A stretch of 37,214 nucleotides of DNA from assembly GCF_003057885.1 (NCBI RefSeq), contig NZ_QAGK01000021.1:1-37214 (forward strand), in the 5' to 3' direction. Each line of letters begins with the position of its first letter. Position 1 is the stretch's first letter. The DNA is from Oceaniglobus ichthyenteri (GTDB taxonomy: Bacteria > Pseudomonadota > Alphaproteobacteria > Rhodobacterales > Rhodobacteraceae). Below are positions 9,690-18,383 of the stretch, piece after piece. A model generated the notes under the pieces. The model ran no database searches. It was given only the letters and a program-made list of their open reading frames with translations, and had not been told where the DNA came from. The translations under genes were made by a program, and so were the position numbers.

Positions 9690-9730
9690 ATCAATTTCCA
9701 TCCTACCGGTTTCTCTATTCGCCAAGGTCC

Positions 9731-9755
9731 ATATTTTTACACATGGTAAAAATAT
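9731..9755. promoter_or_regulatory. 25-bp perfect dyad upstream of lacI
   Basis: Arms atatttttac (9731-9740) and gtaaaaatat (9746-9755) are exact inverted repeats around acatg. It sits 42 bases before ATG 9689 in the only A/T-rich patch of this area. Likely an autoregulatory operator; it also separates the polyol operon from nirV upstream. Confidence 0.5.
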
Positions 9756-9840
9756 TCACCATCTCACCCGCAATGGCAAGAACTGATGACATCAGCGTCT
9801 ATGGGTCGATAGGATGGAAAAATCCAGTCCGCGCCAAGGC

Positions 9841-10566
9841 TCAGCTGCTTGGCGCGCTGTCTGACACCAGGCGCAGCCCCAGATGCGCGGGCGGTGCGCC
9901 GATGGCACATCCCCCCCGGGCCGGGTCACGTTCAAGAAACGGCACCACCGCCATATGCAGCCCCCCCACATAAAAGGCCGGGCAACGGTCGGGGGTGGCA
10001 TCGGTGGCACAATCCTGGGTCCATTCCCATACCGACCCATCCAGATCAGCAATGCCATCGCGGCTGGTTGAAAATGCGCCGGTGCGGCGCAATTCACGCG
10101 GCGAGTCTTCTTCGCGCAGATAGGTCGAGGCCCACCGCAAGGCGGGATCGGTGAAAATCGGGTCGGGAACATCGGGCACGATGCCCGCCGCAAGGGATTC
10201 CCATTCCGCCGAGCTGGGCAGGCGGAAATCATGGCCGGTCTGATCGGAAATCCAGGCGATATATTCCATCACATCCATATGGCTGAGATTGGTGGCCGGT
10301 GTGATGTCGGGGTGGCGCCCGTCCGGGGTGCGCAATTGCTGGCTGCATCCGCGCGCGGTGTGGCACAGGTTCCATTCGGCCACGGTAACCTCGTGGGGCT
10401 GCACCCAAAGCGGGCGGTCGCCGTCACGTTCAACGGCGATCAGGGCGGGCATCGATACCGGATCCGAGGCCCACCCCGCAAACGCGGCCCCCGCCGATCC
10501 TGCGGTGATCAGAACCGCAAGCGCGACACCGGATACAAGCTGGAAAGGCGAAGGGGTACGTTTCAT
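9841..10566 (-). CDS. nirV: NirV, formylglycine-generating-enzyme-like protein
   Basis: A 241-residue exported protein with a signal peptide (hydrophobic 10-30, GAAFA cleavage region) and a SUMF1/FGE-sulfatase fold (WVQPHEVTVAEWNLC, DFRLPSSAEWESLAAG, DLDGSVWEWTQDC, LGLRLVS). NirV follows nirK in many alphaproteobacteria. Its exact role is unsettled; it is not needed for NirK copper chemistry in studied strains. It starts 12 bp after nirK and is clearly co-transcribed. Confidence 0.88.
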   Translation of the reverse strand: MKRTPSPFQLVSGVALAVLITAGSAGAAFAGWASDPVSMPALIAVERDGDRPLWVQPHEVTVAEWNLCHTARGCSQQLRTPDGRHPDITPATNLSHMDVMEYIAWISDQTGHDFRLPSSAEWESLAAGIVPDVPDPIFTDPALRWASTYLREEDSPRELRRTGAFSTSRDGIADLDGSVWEWTQDCATDATPDRCPAFYVGGLHMAVVPFLERDPARGGCAIGAPPAHLGLRLVSDSAPSS

Positions 10567-10578
10567 TTCAGTGTCCTT

Positions 10579-11802
10579 TCACCCCTGAAGGGGTCCGGGT
10601 TCCTCGATCTGTTCCATCAGATCGTTGTTCCATTCGCCGCCGACGACAAAATGCGCGGTTGCACCCAGAAGGGCGGCTTCGATCAGGTTGTGGTTCACAT
10701 AGGCGTAAACGCCGGGCTGCTGGAACGTATACATCGCCGCCACCGCGCTGCCGCCGCGCACGAACCATGTTTCCATATCGCGCAACGGGGGATCGGTGAA
10801 CGAGCTTTCCCAGACATAATCCGCATGGCCCCCAATCAGGTGCGGACGGCTGTCGCGGTTGCACTGGTTGTGGATCATCAGAACGGTTTCGCCCACATCG
10901 CTGGTAATCGCACCGCGCCCCGTGACCGCCCCGACCGAGCCGTTGAACACCGAATGGGTCGGCACCAGGGAGCGCATCGCCTCAAGCGAATCCGCGTAAT
11001 CATCGCCTGCGTTGCTATAGGTTTTATAGACGCCGTTCTGATCCATCGGCAGGTAATAATCCTGCTCTCCCAGATAGGCGATCTTGTCATAGGTCAGGCT
11101 GTTGCCATCGCGGTCTTTCAGACCTTCGCGCGGCAGCACCATCAGGGCACCGTTCATGCCATGGCACACGTGATACGGGATCATCGCGCCACCGGGGGCA
11201 CAGTGATAGGTGAAACACCCCGCCTTGACCGCCTTCCAGCGCATCTTGACCTGTTCACCGGGATAGATATGGGTCAGCGCACCGCCGCCCAACGCACCGG
11301 TCGAGGCGTGGAAATCGACGTTGTGTTCCAACACGTTGCGGGTGTGGCTTTTCAGGGTCAGTTCGATGTAATCGCCTTCGTGCACGATGATCAGCGGGCC
11401 GGGCACGCTGCCGTTATAGGTCATCGCCCAGATCGACGCGCCGGTGTCTTCATCGACCACCATCAGGCGTTCATCGACCATCATTTCGATTTCAACGATT
11501 TTCGGCGGGCCACTGGCAACCTGTTCGTGTTTGGGGGCAAAGGGCGGGCGCACCAGCTTTTGCTGCACACGTTCAAGGCCCGACAGATCGACCGTTTTCG
11601 CATCTTCCATCTTTTGCTGTACCCGCACCAAAGTGTCGGCGGGCATGGTGATTTTCGGCGCGGCGTAATGGCGGCGCGCGGTGACGGCAGCGGCGGATGT
11701 CGCAAACGCTCCGGTCATCGCGGCGGCCCCGGCCAAAGCGGTGCCGCGCAAGACATTGCGGCGGCCTTGAGATTGCGGTTTGTCGTCAGAGTGATGTGTC
11801 AT
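10579..11802 (-). CDS. nirK: Copper-containing nitrite reductase
   Basis: A 407-residue periplasmic NirK reducing NO2- to NO. Start ATG 11802 opens a Tat-type signal (GRRNVLRGTALAGAAAM). Two cupredoxin domains follow. Type 1 copper ligands are His160, Cys201, His211 and Met216; type 2 ligands are His165, His200 and the His in RPHLIGGH (about 321). The catalytic Asp163 (HNVDFH) and His283 (VPTHSVF) are present. All key residues are intact. It lies between pseudoazurin, its usual electron donor, and nirV. An in-frame extension to 12006 overlaps pseudoazurin and is not supported. Confidence 0.97.
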   Translation of the reverse strand: MTHHSDDKPQSQGRRNVLRGTALAGAAAMTGAFATSAAAVTARRHYAAPKITMPADTLVRVQQKMEDAKTVDLSGLERVQQKLVRPPFAPKHEQVASGPPKIVEIEMMVDERLMVVDEDTGASIWAMTYNGSVPGPLIIVHEGDYIELTLKSHTRNVLEHNVDFHASTGALGGGALTHIYPGEQVKMRWKAVKAGCFTYHCAPGGAMIPYHVCHGMNGALMVLPREGLKDRDGNSLTYDKIAYLGEQDYYLPMDQNGVYKTYSNAGDDYADSLEAMRSLVPTHSVFNGSVGAVTGRGAITSDVGETVLMIHNQCNRDSRPHLIGGHADYVWESSFTDPPLRDMETWFVRGGSAVAAMYTFQQPGVYAYVNHNLIEAALLGATAHFVVGGEWNNDLMEQIEEPGPLQG

Positions 11803-11834
11803 CTCAAATTCCTCGGGTTGATCGTTGCCTGGGC

Positions 11835-11858
11835 CGGACCGGCCCCCTGGCCGGTCCG
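11835..11858 (-). terminator. Intercistronic hairpin between pseudoazurin and nirK
   Basis: Perfect 10-bp arms (11835-11844 and 11849-11858) around a 4-base loop, without a T-run. Lying between paz and nirK, it probably sets a higher level of the electron carrier mRNA or attenuates transcription into nirK. Confidence 0.6.
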
Positions 11859-11867
11859 ATACAGGGG

Positions 11868-12299
11868 TCACAAATTCTCCAGCTGCTCGGAAAAGCGATC
11901 CTTGGCGCGTTTGGGAATGCGCCCTTCCAGATATCCGTCGGGGGGCGTCACGCCTTCGCCCACGGCGATGGTCATCACCATGCCCATGGAATAATGCGGC
12001 AGGCATTTCACCGCATAGACCCCGTCAACATCCAGGGTGACTTCGATTTCCTCGTTGATCTTGCCTTTGAACGCCTCGGCGCCTTCGGGGATCATGTCGG
12101 GCACGCTTTCGGCGTTGTGGCCTTTGTCGGAGGCCAGAAATTTCACTGTGTCGCCAGTGGCGATCTGAATGAAAGCGGGTTCAAACACCATTGTGCCATC
12201 TTCGCCCTTGTTCAGCATTTTGATCTCATGGGTTTCGGCCAGGGCGGCCCCTGCCAAAAGCCCGCCAAGTGCGATGCCGATTGCCAATTTCTTCAACAT
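11868..12299 (-). CDS. paz: Pseudoazurin, electron donor to nitrite reductase
   Basis: A 143-residue type 1 blue copper protein. ATG 12299 follows an AAAGGAA ribosome site and opens a signal peptide ending at Ala21. Copper ligands are His61, Cys99, His102 and Met107, matching His40, Cys78, His81 and Met86 of mature pseudoazurins. It is the first gene of paz-nirK-nirV, behind an NnrR box, which implies delivery of electrons from the cytochrome bc1 branch to NirK. Confidence 0.95.
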   Translation of the reverse strand: MLKKLAIGIALGGLLAGAALAETHEIKMLNKGEDGTMVFEPAFIQIATGDTVKFLASDKGHNAESVPDMIPEGAEAFKGKINEEIEVTLDVDGVYAVKCLPHYSMGMVMTIAVGEGVTPPDGYLEGRIPKRAKDRFSEQLENL

Positions 12300-12360
12300 T
12301 GAAGTTCCTTTCAACTTAACGGTATTTGCCACACCCTAGGCTTTGGCGACTCACAGAGCT

Positions 12361-12374
12361 TTGCGTTTGCGCAA
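12361..12374. promoter_or_regulatory. NnrR/FNR-type box between paz and nnrR
   Basis: TTGCG-TTTG-CGCAA is a perfect dyad of the NnrR class. It lies between the divergent paz and nnrR genes and can serve both promoters. The same sequence apart from the centre occurs before norC. Confidence 0.8.
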
Positions 12375-12464
12375 AGGAAATTTCGATTGCGGGATGTCTT
12401 TGCCATGTTGTTTCCAATCCATGCCGTTCGTGCCAAAATGGCCCGAACCACAATCGGAGAGCCC

Positions 12465-13208
12465 ATGACCAGAGCCCCCCTGACAAAGCCCGCCCGGGTT
12501 GACAGTCGGCTGAATGAAAGCCTGCTGGCGCCACTTTCGGCCTTTGCACAGATGGATCGCGCCACAATCCGCGACATTCTGGATTTCGCGACCTCATCGC
12601 GGATCGAGGAAGGCCGGACCGTGTTCGAAGAAGCCACTCCGGCCACACATTTTTATCTGCTGCTTGATGGGACGGTCCGGGTGATCCACCTGACCCCCGA
12701 AGGCGAACAGGTGACGATGCTGCATATTCCCCCCGGCGAATTGTTCGGCTTTGCCGCCGCATTGGGGCGCGATACCTATCCGGGCACCGCGATTGCGGCG
12801 ACAGAATCCATCATCCTGTCCTGGCCGATGCACCTGTGGAAGGATTTTGCCAACAATCATCCGGGGTTCTCGGCCGCCGCCACCCGGACGCTGGGCCATC
12901 GGTTGAGCGAAATAAACAACCGCGTGATTGAAATGGCCACGCTGCATGTCGAACAGCGGGTGGCGCGCGCGCTGTTGCGGCTGATCGAACAAACCGGGCG
13001 GCGCACCGATGCAGGAATCGAAATCGACTTTCCGATCACCCGTCAGGATATTTCAGACATGACAGGCACGACACTGCACACAGTCAGCCGCCTGCTCAGC
13101 CGTTGGGCCCGCGATGGGGTTGTTGATGGCGAACGCAAACACAAGCGGATCACAGTCACCGATCCACACCGGCTGATCGAACTGGGCGAGGCGGGGTTGT
13201 CGGGCTGA
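12465..13208 (+). CDS. nnrR: Crp/Fnr-family nitric-oxide-responsive regulator (NnrR-like)
   Basis: A 247-residue regulator: cyclic-nucleotide-binding-like sensor fold (about 25-140), long dimer helix, and C-terminal helix-turn-helix with recognition helix TLHTVSRLLSRWARDG. It has no cysteines, so it cannot hold the FNR iron-sulfur cluster, as expected for NnrR/DNR proteins, which sense NO through haem. Start ATG 12465 follows GGAGA; an upstream in-frame ATG at 12387 would run through the promoter region. It is divergent from paz-nirK-nirV and near norC, both preceded by matching boxes, so it most likely activates both in NO and low oxygen. Confidence 0.88.
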   Translation: MTRAPLTKPARVDSRLNESLLAPLSAFAQMDRATIRDILDFATSSRIEEGRTVFEEATPATHFYLLLDGTVRVIHLTPEGEQVTMLHIPPGELFGFAAALGRDTYPGTAIAATESIILSWPMHLWKDFANNHPGFSAAATRTLGHRLSEINNRVIEMATLHVEQRVARALLRLIEQTGRRTDAGIEIDFPITRQDISDMTGTTLHTVSRLLSRWARDGVVDGERKHKRITVTDPHRLIELGEAGLSG

Positions 13209-13229
13209 TCCGGCGGACGGGCGACCGTT

Positions 13230-13451
13230 TCAAACGATCACGGTGCGAATTTCGCGCAAAAACGCCGCCGGGGACAGGCCATAAACCTCACATGCCTCGG
13301 CGATGGTGTAAAACCGGCGCACCGGGCAGCCGACACAGCGCATGTGGTGGCGCATGAAAACCGCGATCGTTTCGGGCCAGATGTCCATCATCCGCCCAAC
13401 CGTCAGGTCGGGGTCTTGCAAAAGGTTGAGGGGGTCTGTGATCTGTTTCAT
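13230..13451 (-). CDS. DUF1858 small redox-disulfide protein
   Basis: A 73-residue cytosolic protein of the DUF1858 / hybrid-cluster-protein-associated family. It opens with the typical DPDLTVGRMMDIWPETIAVFMRHHMRCVGCP pattern in pieces: the helical DLTV segment, then a CVGCP Cys-x-x-Cys motif at about 38-42. Start ATG 13451; the upstream in-frame extension to 13499 runs into a promoter box. It is convergent with nnrR. Such proteins accompany denitrification and NO-response clusters; the biochemical role is unknown. Confidence 0.8.
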   Translation of the reverse strand: MKQITDPLNLLQDPDLTVGRMMDIWPETIAVFMRHHMRCVGCPVRRFYTIAEACEVYGLSPAAFLREIRTVIV

Positions 13452-13485
13452 TCCCACAGGATTGCCCCGCAAAAGCCGCCGGTCG

Positions 13486-13499
13486 TTGCGCTGGATCAA
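13486..13499. promoter_or_regulatory. Hybrid FNR/NnrR-type half-site pair
   Basis: TTGCG-CTGG-ATCAA joins an NnrR-type half (TTGCG) to an FNR-type half (ATCAA). It lies 35 bases 5' of the DUF1858 start on the minus strand. It could let FNR, NnrR or both act there. Support is sequence match and position only. Confidence 0.45.
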
Positions 13500-13591
13500 A
13501 TCTTTTTCACAAACCTGATGCGATACTACAGGTCTTCGCCGTCACCCGGTCCGGGTGCCGGGCGGTTTAATCTTCCTAATTGGCGCAATTG

Positions 13592-13605
13592 TTGCGCTTG
13601 CGCAA
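13592..13605. promoter_or_regulatory. NnrR/FNR-type box upstream of norC
   Basis: TTGCG-CTTG-CGCAA, a perfect dyad, lies 63 bases before the norC ATG. It matches the paz/nnrR box at both halves, so one regulator probably activates nir and nor together. Confidence 0.8.
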
Positions 13606-13668
13606 AGTCGCATCCTTGACCCCCTGTTAGACAGGGCGGGATTGCAACTGCGAATGGGAGGCCCGCGC

Positions 13669-14121
13669 ATGGCCGAATTCCTGACTAAAAGCCGGGCGCG
13701 CAATATATTCTATGGCGGATCACTGTTTTTCGTCGTCGTCTTTATTGTGCTGGTCGCGCAAAGCCACCGATACGTGGTCAAGACATCCACCTCTGGAATG
13801 GAGCTGACCGAGGCGGTCGCCCATGGCAAGGAAGTGTGGGAGCGCAACAGCTGTATCAACTGTCACACCCTGCACGGTGAAGGCGCGTATTTCGCCCCCG
13901 AACTGGGCAATGTGATGACCCGCTGGGGCGTCATGGATGATCCCGAAGGGGCCTATGAAATCCTTGATGGCTGGATCGAGTCACAGCCCAGCGGCGTCGA
14001 GGGGCGCCGCCAGATGCCATATTTCGAACTGACCGAAGAGGACAAGCGCGGCCTTGCCGAATTCCTCCGCTGGGCGGATCAAACCGACACGCAGGGCTGG
14101 CCGCCCAATGACGCAGGATAA
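13669..14121 (+). CDS. norC: Nitric oxide reductase cytochrome c subunit
   Basis: A 150-residue membrane-anchored cytochrome c of cNOR. The N-terminal helix (NIFYGGSLFFVVVFIVLVAQ, 12-31) is followed by a periplasmic domain with one haem c site, Cys62-x-x-Cys65-His66 (CINCH); the Met in GRRQMPYF is the likely sixth ligand. Start ATG 13669 after GGGAGG gives the normal family length; a start at 13555 would run through the NnrR box. First gene of norCBQD. Confidence 0.96.
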   Translation: MAEFLTKSRARNIFYGGSLFFVVVFIVLVAQSHRYVVKTSTSGMELTEAVAHGKEVWERNSCINCHTLHGEGAYFAPELGNVMTRWGVMDDPEGAYEILDGWIESQPSGVEGRRQMPYFELTEEDKRGLAEFLRWADQTDTQGWPPNDAG

Positions 14122-14132
14122 GAGGCAAACAC

Positions 14133-15503
14133 ATGAAATATCAATCGCAACAGGTGGCCTATGCCTATTTCGTCGTCGCCATGGCGCTTTTTGCCGTGCA
14201 GGTGCTGGGCGGGCTGACCATCGGCTGGATTTATGTCCAGCCCAATTTTCTGTCGGAAATCTTTCCGTTTCATATCATCCGCATGGTCCATACCAACGCG
14301 CTGATCGTGTGGCTGTTGCTGGGGTTCTTTGGTGCCGCCTATTTCATGGTGCCCGAAGAGGCCGAGCGTGAAATCTGGTCAACCAAGCTGGCTTATCTGC
14401 AACTGATCATTCTGGTGGTCGGCACCCTGGGGGCCGTGATCGGATACGGGTTCAAGGTGCATGGCGGGCGCGAATTTCTGGAACAGCCGCTTTGGGTGCG
14501 GTTCGGCATTCTGGTTGCGGCGGTGATTTTCCTGATCAACATCTCGATGACGGTGCTGGCCGGGCGCAAGACCGCAATCACCGGCGTGTTGCTGGTGGGG
14601 TTGTGGCTGCTGTCGCTGTTGTGGATCTTTTCGTTCATCAACCCCGAAAACCTGAGCCTCGACAAGATGTATTGGTGGTTCATCGTACACCTGTGGGTCG
14701 AGGGCACATGGGAATTGGTCATGGCCTCGATCCTGGCGTTCCTGTTGCTGAAGCTGACAGGGGTTGACCGCGAGGTGATCGAAAAATGGCTGTATGTCAT
14801 CGTGGCCACCGCGCTGTTTACCGGCATTCTGGGCACGGGGCACCATTTCTTCTGGATCGGGCTGCCGGGATACTGGCAATGGATCGGCAGCATCTTTGGC
14901 GCATTGGAAATCGTGCCGTTTTTCCTGATGATGTCGTTTGCCTTTGTCATGGTCTGGAAAGGGCGGCGCAATCACCCCAACAAGGCGGCGCTTTTGTGGT
15001 CGCTTGGATCGGCCACCATCGCGTTCTTCGGGGCCGGGGTCTGGGGTGTTCTGCACAACATGCACGGTGTGAACTTTTACTCGCACGGCACACAGATCAC
15101 GGCGGCCCACGGGCACCTGGCGTTTTACGGTGCCTATGTCGCGATCAACCTGGCGATCATCAGCTATGCGATGCCGCTGTTGCGCGGGCGCGAACCCTAT
15201 AATCAGGTGCTGAACATGGCGTCGTTCTGGTTGATGACCGGGGGCATGGCATTCATGACCTTCACGCTGACCTTTGCAGGCGTGATCCAGACCCATATGC
15301 AGCGGGTTCTGGGGTACTATTTCATGGAGGTTCAGGACGAACTTGCCCTGTTCTATGTGATGCGCTTTATTGCCGGTCTTTCGGTTGTGGCGGGGGCTTT
15401 GCTGTTCATCTATGCGATCATGGTGGTGCGGCGGCGTGAAATCGTCTCGGCGGGCCCGGCCAATCCGGCCCCGACCCATTCAGACCCAATTCCGGGGAAA
15501 TGA
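14133..15503 (+). CDS. norB: Nitric oxide reductase cytochrome b subunit
   Basis: A 456-residue catalytic subunit of cNOR, reducing 2 NO to N2O in the inner membrane, with about 12 helices. Metal ligands appear in place: His53 and His328 for the low-spin haem, His326 for haem b3, and His186, His237 and His238 for FeB. The NOR-specific glutamates Glu190 and Glu194 (HLWVEGTWE) and Glu259 are kept. Starts 11 bp after norC; its TGA overlaps the norQ ATG (ATGA). Confidence 0.97.
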   Translation: MKYQSQQVAYAYFVVAMALFAVQVLGGLTIGWIYVQPNFLSEIFPFHIIRMVHTNALIVWLLLGFFGAAYFMVPEEAEREIWSTKLAYLQLIILVVGTLGAVIGYGFKVHGGREFLEQPLWVRFGILVAAVIFLINISMTVLAGRKTAITGVLLVGLWLLSLLWIFSFINPENLSLDKMYWWFIVHLWVEGTWELVMASILAFLLLKLTGVDREVIEKWLYVIVATALFTGILGTGHHFFWIGLPGYWQWIGSIFGALEIVPFFLMMSFAFVMVWKGRRNHPNKAALLWSLGSATIAFFGAGVWGVLHNMHGVNFYSHGTQITAAHGHLAFYGAYVAINLAIISYAMPLLRGREPYNQVLNMASFWLMTGGMAFMTFTLTFAGVIQTHMQRVLGYYFMEVQDELALFYVMRFIAGLSVVAGALLFIYAIMVVRRREIVSAGPANPAPTHSDPIPGK

Positions 15504-16303
15504 CGGTGAACGTGCATATCGAAAAACCACATCTGCCCTACTATGCCGCCACGGGCAATGAATGCGCCCTGTTTGATGCGGCCCACAAGAACGGTTTGCC
15601 CCTTTTGCTGAAGGGGCCAACCGGCTGTGGCAAAACCCGGTTCGTGGAACATATGGCCGCGCAAACCGGCCGGCCGCTTTATACCGTGGCCTGTCACGAC
15701 GATCTGTCGGCGGCCGATCTGATCGGGCGCTATCTGTTGCGCGGGGGCGAAACCGAATGGGTCGATGGCCCGCTGACCCGCGCGGTGCGCGAGGGCGCGA
15801 TCTGTTATCTTGATGAGGTGGTCGAGGCGCGCAAGGATGTGACTGTCGTGTTGCACCCGCTGACCGACAACCGCCGCACCCTGATGATTGACCGCACCGG
15901 CGAAGAACTGCACGCGCCCCCCGGTTTCATGCTGATCGCCAGCTATAATCCGGGCTATCAGAACGTGATGAAACGGATGAAGCCCTCAACCCGGCAGCGG
16001 TTTCTGGCGATCACCTTTGGCTTTCCCGATCCCGAAACCGAAATCCGTGTGGTGGCAACGGAAAGCGGGCTGGACCCGGCGCGCGTCGCCCCCTTGGTGC
16101 GGTTGGGCGGGCATATCCGCGCCCTGTCGGGGATGGATCTGGAAGAAGGCGTCTCGACCCGTCTGTTGATCTATGCCGCAACCCTGATGGCGGGCGGCAT
16201 GGGCGTGGAAAAGGCATTGGAGGCGGCGGTGATCGAACCATTGAGCGATGACGCGGATATCCAGACCGCTCTGCGCGATCTGATCACCAACGTCTACGGT
16301 TAA
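15500..16303 (+). CDS. norQ: NorQ, MoxR-type AAA+ ATPase for NOR assembly
   Basis: A 267-residue MoxR-family AAA+ protein. Walker A GPTGCGKT is at 39-46 and Walker B ICYLDEV at 101-107. In studied systems NorQ works with NorD to insert the FeB iron into NorB. Start overlaps norB by four bases; norD follows after 3 bp. Confidence 0.94.
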   Translation: MTVNVHIEKPHLPYYAATGNECALFDAAHKNGLPLLLKGPTGCGKTRFVEHMAAQTGRPLYTVACHDDLSAADLIGRYLLRGGETEWVDGPLTRAVREGAICYLDEVVEARKDVTVVLHPLTDNRRTLMIDRTGEELHAPPGFMLIASYNPGYQNVMKRMKPSTRQRFLAITFGFPDPETEIRVVATESGLDPARVAPLVRLGGHIRALSGMDLEEGVSTRLLIYAATLMAGGMGVEKALEAAVIEPLSDDADIQTALRDLITNVYG

Positions 16304-16306
16304 GCC

Positions 16307-18205
16307 ATGGCAGTGCGGCCCCTTGATTTTCTGGACCCCGAAGAGGCGGTCGGCAATGTCTGGCATGATATGGCCGTGCGGATCGGGGCGGCGACATCCT
16401 TTCCCGATCAAGGCGCCACTCTAGCCGGGCTGCGGCCCAGCCTGACGATGCTGTTTCGCGCCCTGGGCGGCACACCGGGCGTGGAAATGACCGAGGCCGC
16501 CGCCGTGGTCGCAACACACCGCCGCCCGTCTTTGCGCAAGATGGTCACCGAACGGGACAAACTGTTCCTGCCGGGATTTGATGGCGAACGGTTGCGCCTG
16601 CCGCCGGTGATCGATGCGTTTCCCACCCATGATCTGAACCGGCAGGCATATTTCTGGCTGACCGCGGCCGCCGCGTTGTCGGGGCCTGCGCTGCGCGACG
16701 CGGGCACGATGACAGGTGCGGCGCGCGATATCGCGATGATCCGGGCCAATACGGAACTGGCGGCGCGGATCATCGCCCACTGCCCCGGCCTGCGCGCGCC
16801 TTTTGGCACCATGGCCGCCCATATCATCGCCACCCGGCCCAACCTGCACCTGCCCGGCCCCGAGGCGGCGGTGGAACGCGCCCTGCGCGCCGCCCTGAGC
16901 CATGGCACGGCCCCCGACACGCCCGACCTTCCATCGGGGCGCGGGCACATGACCTTTGCGCCGGTGGCGATCTGGCTGGATTTCACCCCGCCCGGGCGCG
17001 GCGCCGCCCCCGACGCCCCCGCCGATGAACAGCCCGAGGCCCCCGCCGCCGCCGGGCTGACCAAACGCAAGCTGGGCCTGCGCGAAGACCGCGATCAGGC
17101 CAACCGCAAGGACAGTTTCATCCTGCACCGGTTCGAGGCGATCCTGTCCTGGGTCGAATCCATGAACCTGAACCGGTCGATCCACGACGACGATGAGGAA
17201 AACGCCCAGAAGGCCGCCGAAGACCAGGACAACATCACCCTGTCCAAAAACGACAAAAAGGCCGCCACCCGGTTGCGCCTGCATCTTGATCTGTCGCCCG
17301 CCGATACCGATCACGAACGCCTGTCCGACATTCACACCTATCCCGAATGGAACCATCGCGCCCGCAGCTATATGCCCGACCATTGCCGCGTCTTGGAGGC
17401 CGAGGCAGACCCCGACCCCGACACCGCCTTTGTCCCCGATGCCAAACGCATGGAGGAGGTGCGCCGCCAGTTCGAGGTGCTGCGCCCGCGCCGCATTCTG
17501 CAACCCCGCCAGATCGACGGTAACGAACTTGATCTTGATGCCGCCATTGCCGCGCGGATCGATCTGTTGGCGTCGGGGCGGTGCGATGACCGGGTGTTTC
17601 AATCGTCGCGCCAGACCCAGCGGGATCTGACGGTGGCCTTTCTGATCGATACCTCGCGCTCGACCGAATCCGCCGTGGGCGATACCTGTGTGATCGATGT
17701 CGCCCGCGATGCCCTGGCCGCGCTGGCGGGGGGGATCGATGCGGCGGGCGACCGGTTGGGTATCTGGGGGTTTTCATCGCTGAAACGCGACCGGGTGTTT
17801 CTGACCCGCTGCAAGGGGTTCGACCAAACCATGGGCCCGGCGGTGATTGACAATATCTGCGCCCTGAAACCGGGGCATTACACCCGGCTGGGCGCGGCAA
17901 TCCGCCATGTCAGCGCGCAATTGGCCGAACAGAGCGCAGCAAAGAAACTGCTGATCGTGCTGACCGATGGCAAACCCAACGATCTGGATCATTACGAGGG
18001 CATCCATGGCATCGAAGACAGCCATATGGCCGTGGGCGAGGCGCGCCGCGCGGGCCAGGCGGTGCATGGCATCGTCATCGACGAAGACGGGCAGGATTGG
18101 TTTGCGCGCATTTTCGGGCGCGGCGGATTCCATCTGATGACACGCCCCGACCGGTTGACCCGGGTTTTGCCCGATATCTATCGCACCCTCACACAGGAGA
18201 GCTGA
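16307..18205 (+). CDS. norD: NorD, von Willebrand A-domain NOR assembly protein
   Basis: A 632-residue protein with an acidic, low-complexity middle (HDDDEENAQKAAEDQD region, about 285-310) and a C-terminal vWA domain. The MIDAS motif DTSRS is at 448-452, with LTDGKPND later. NorD partners NorQ in activating NOR. Family length is normal and the gene is intact. Its stop is one base before the next small gene. Confidence 0.95.
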   Translation: MAVRPLDFLDPEEAVGNVWHDMAVRIGAATSFPDQGATLAGLRPSLTMLFRALGGTPGVEMTEAAAVVATHRRPSLRKMVTERDKLFLPGFDGERLRLPPVIDAFPTHDLNRQAYFWLTAAAALSGPALRDAGTMTGAARDIAMIRANTELAARIIAHCPGLRAPFGTMAAHIIATRPNLHLPGPEAAVERALRAALSHGTAPDTPDLPSGRGHMTFAPVAIWLDFTPPGRGAAPDAPADEQPEAPAAAGLTKRKLGLREDRDQANRKDSFILHRFEAILSWVESMNLNRSIHDDDEENAQKAAEDQDNITLSKNDKKAATRLRLHLDLSPADTDHERLSDIHTYPEWNHRARSYMPDHCRVLEAEADPDPDTAFVPDAKRMEEVRRQFEVLRPRRILQPRQIDGNELDLDAAIAARIDLLASGRCDDRVFQSSRQTQRDLTVAFLIDTSRSTESAVGDTCVIDVARDALAALAGGIDAAGDRLGIWGFSSLKRDRVFLTRCKGFDQTMGPAVIDNICALKPGHYTRLGAAIRHVSAQLAEQSAAKKLLIVLTDGKPNDLDHYEGIHGIEDSHMAVGEARRAGQAVHGIVIDEDGQDWFARIFGRGGFHLMTRPDRLTRVLPDIYRTLTQES

Positions 18206-18206
18206 C

Positions 18207-18383
18207 ATGCACCGTATCCTTTACCCCGCCCTGGTTTTTCTGCCCTCGCTTGCCTTTGCCCAAGGGTTTGAGAGGCCAATCCCCAACGCCCAGACCGCCA
18301 CCGCCGAAGGCTGGTTTCTGGCCGCCTCGATCGCGTTTCTGCTCGCACTTCTGGCGGTTCATATGCTGGTGCGGCGCCGGTGA
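18207..18383 (+). CDS. Small exported/membrane protein after norD (NnrT position)
   Basis: A 58-residue ORF starting one base after the norD stop, behind AGGAGAG. It has a signal-like N-terminus (ILYPALVFLPSLAFAQG), a short polar stretch (FERPIPNAQTATAEG) and a C-terminal membrane helix (WFLAASIAFLLALLAVHML) ending in RRR. Its stop overlaps the next gene's GTG. The place matches nnrT of the R. sphaeroides norCBQDnnrTU cluster, but I cannot confirm homology. Confidence 0.7.
   Translation: MHRILYPALVFLPSLAFAQGFERPIPNAQTATAEGWFLAASIAFLLALLAVHMLVRRR

Noticed and set aside
10231-11994. 587-residue plus-strand ORF opposite nirK and nirV
   Set aside because: Antisense shadow; nirK has every copper ligand on the other strand.
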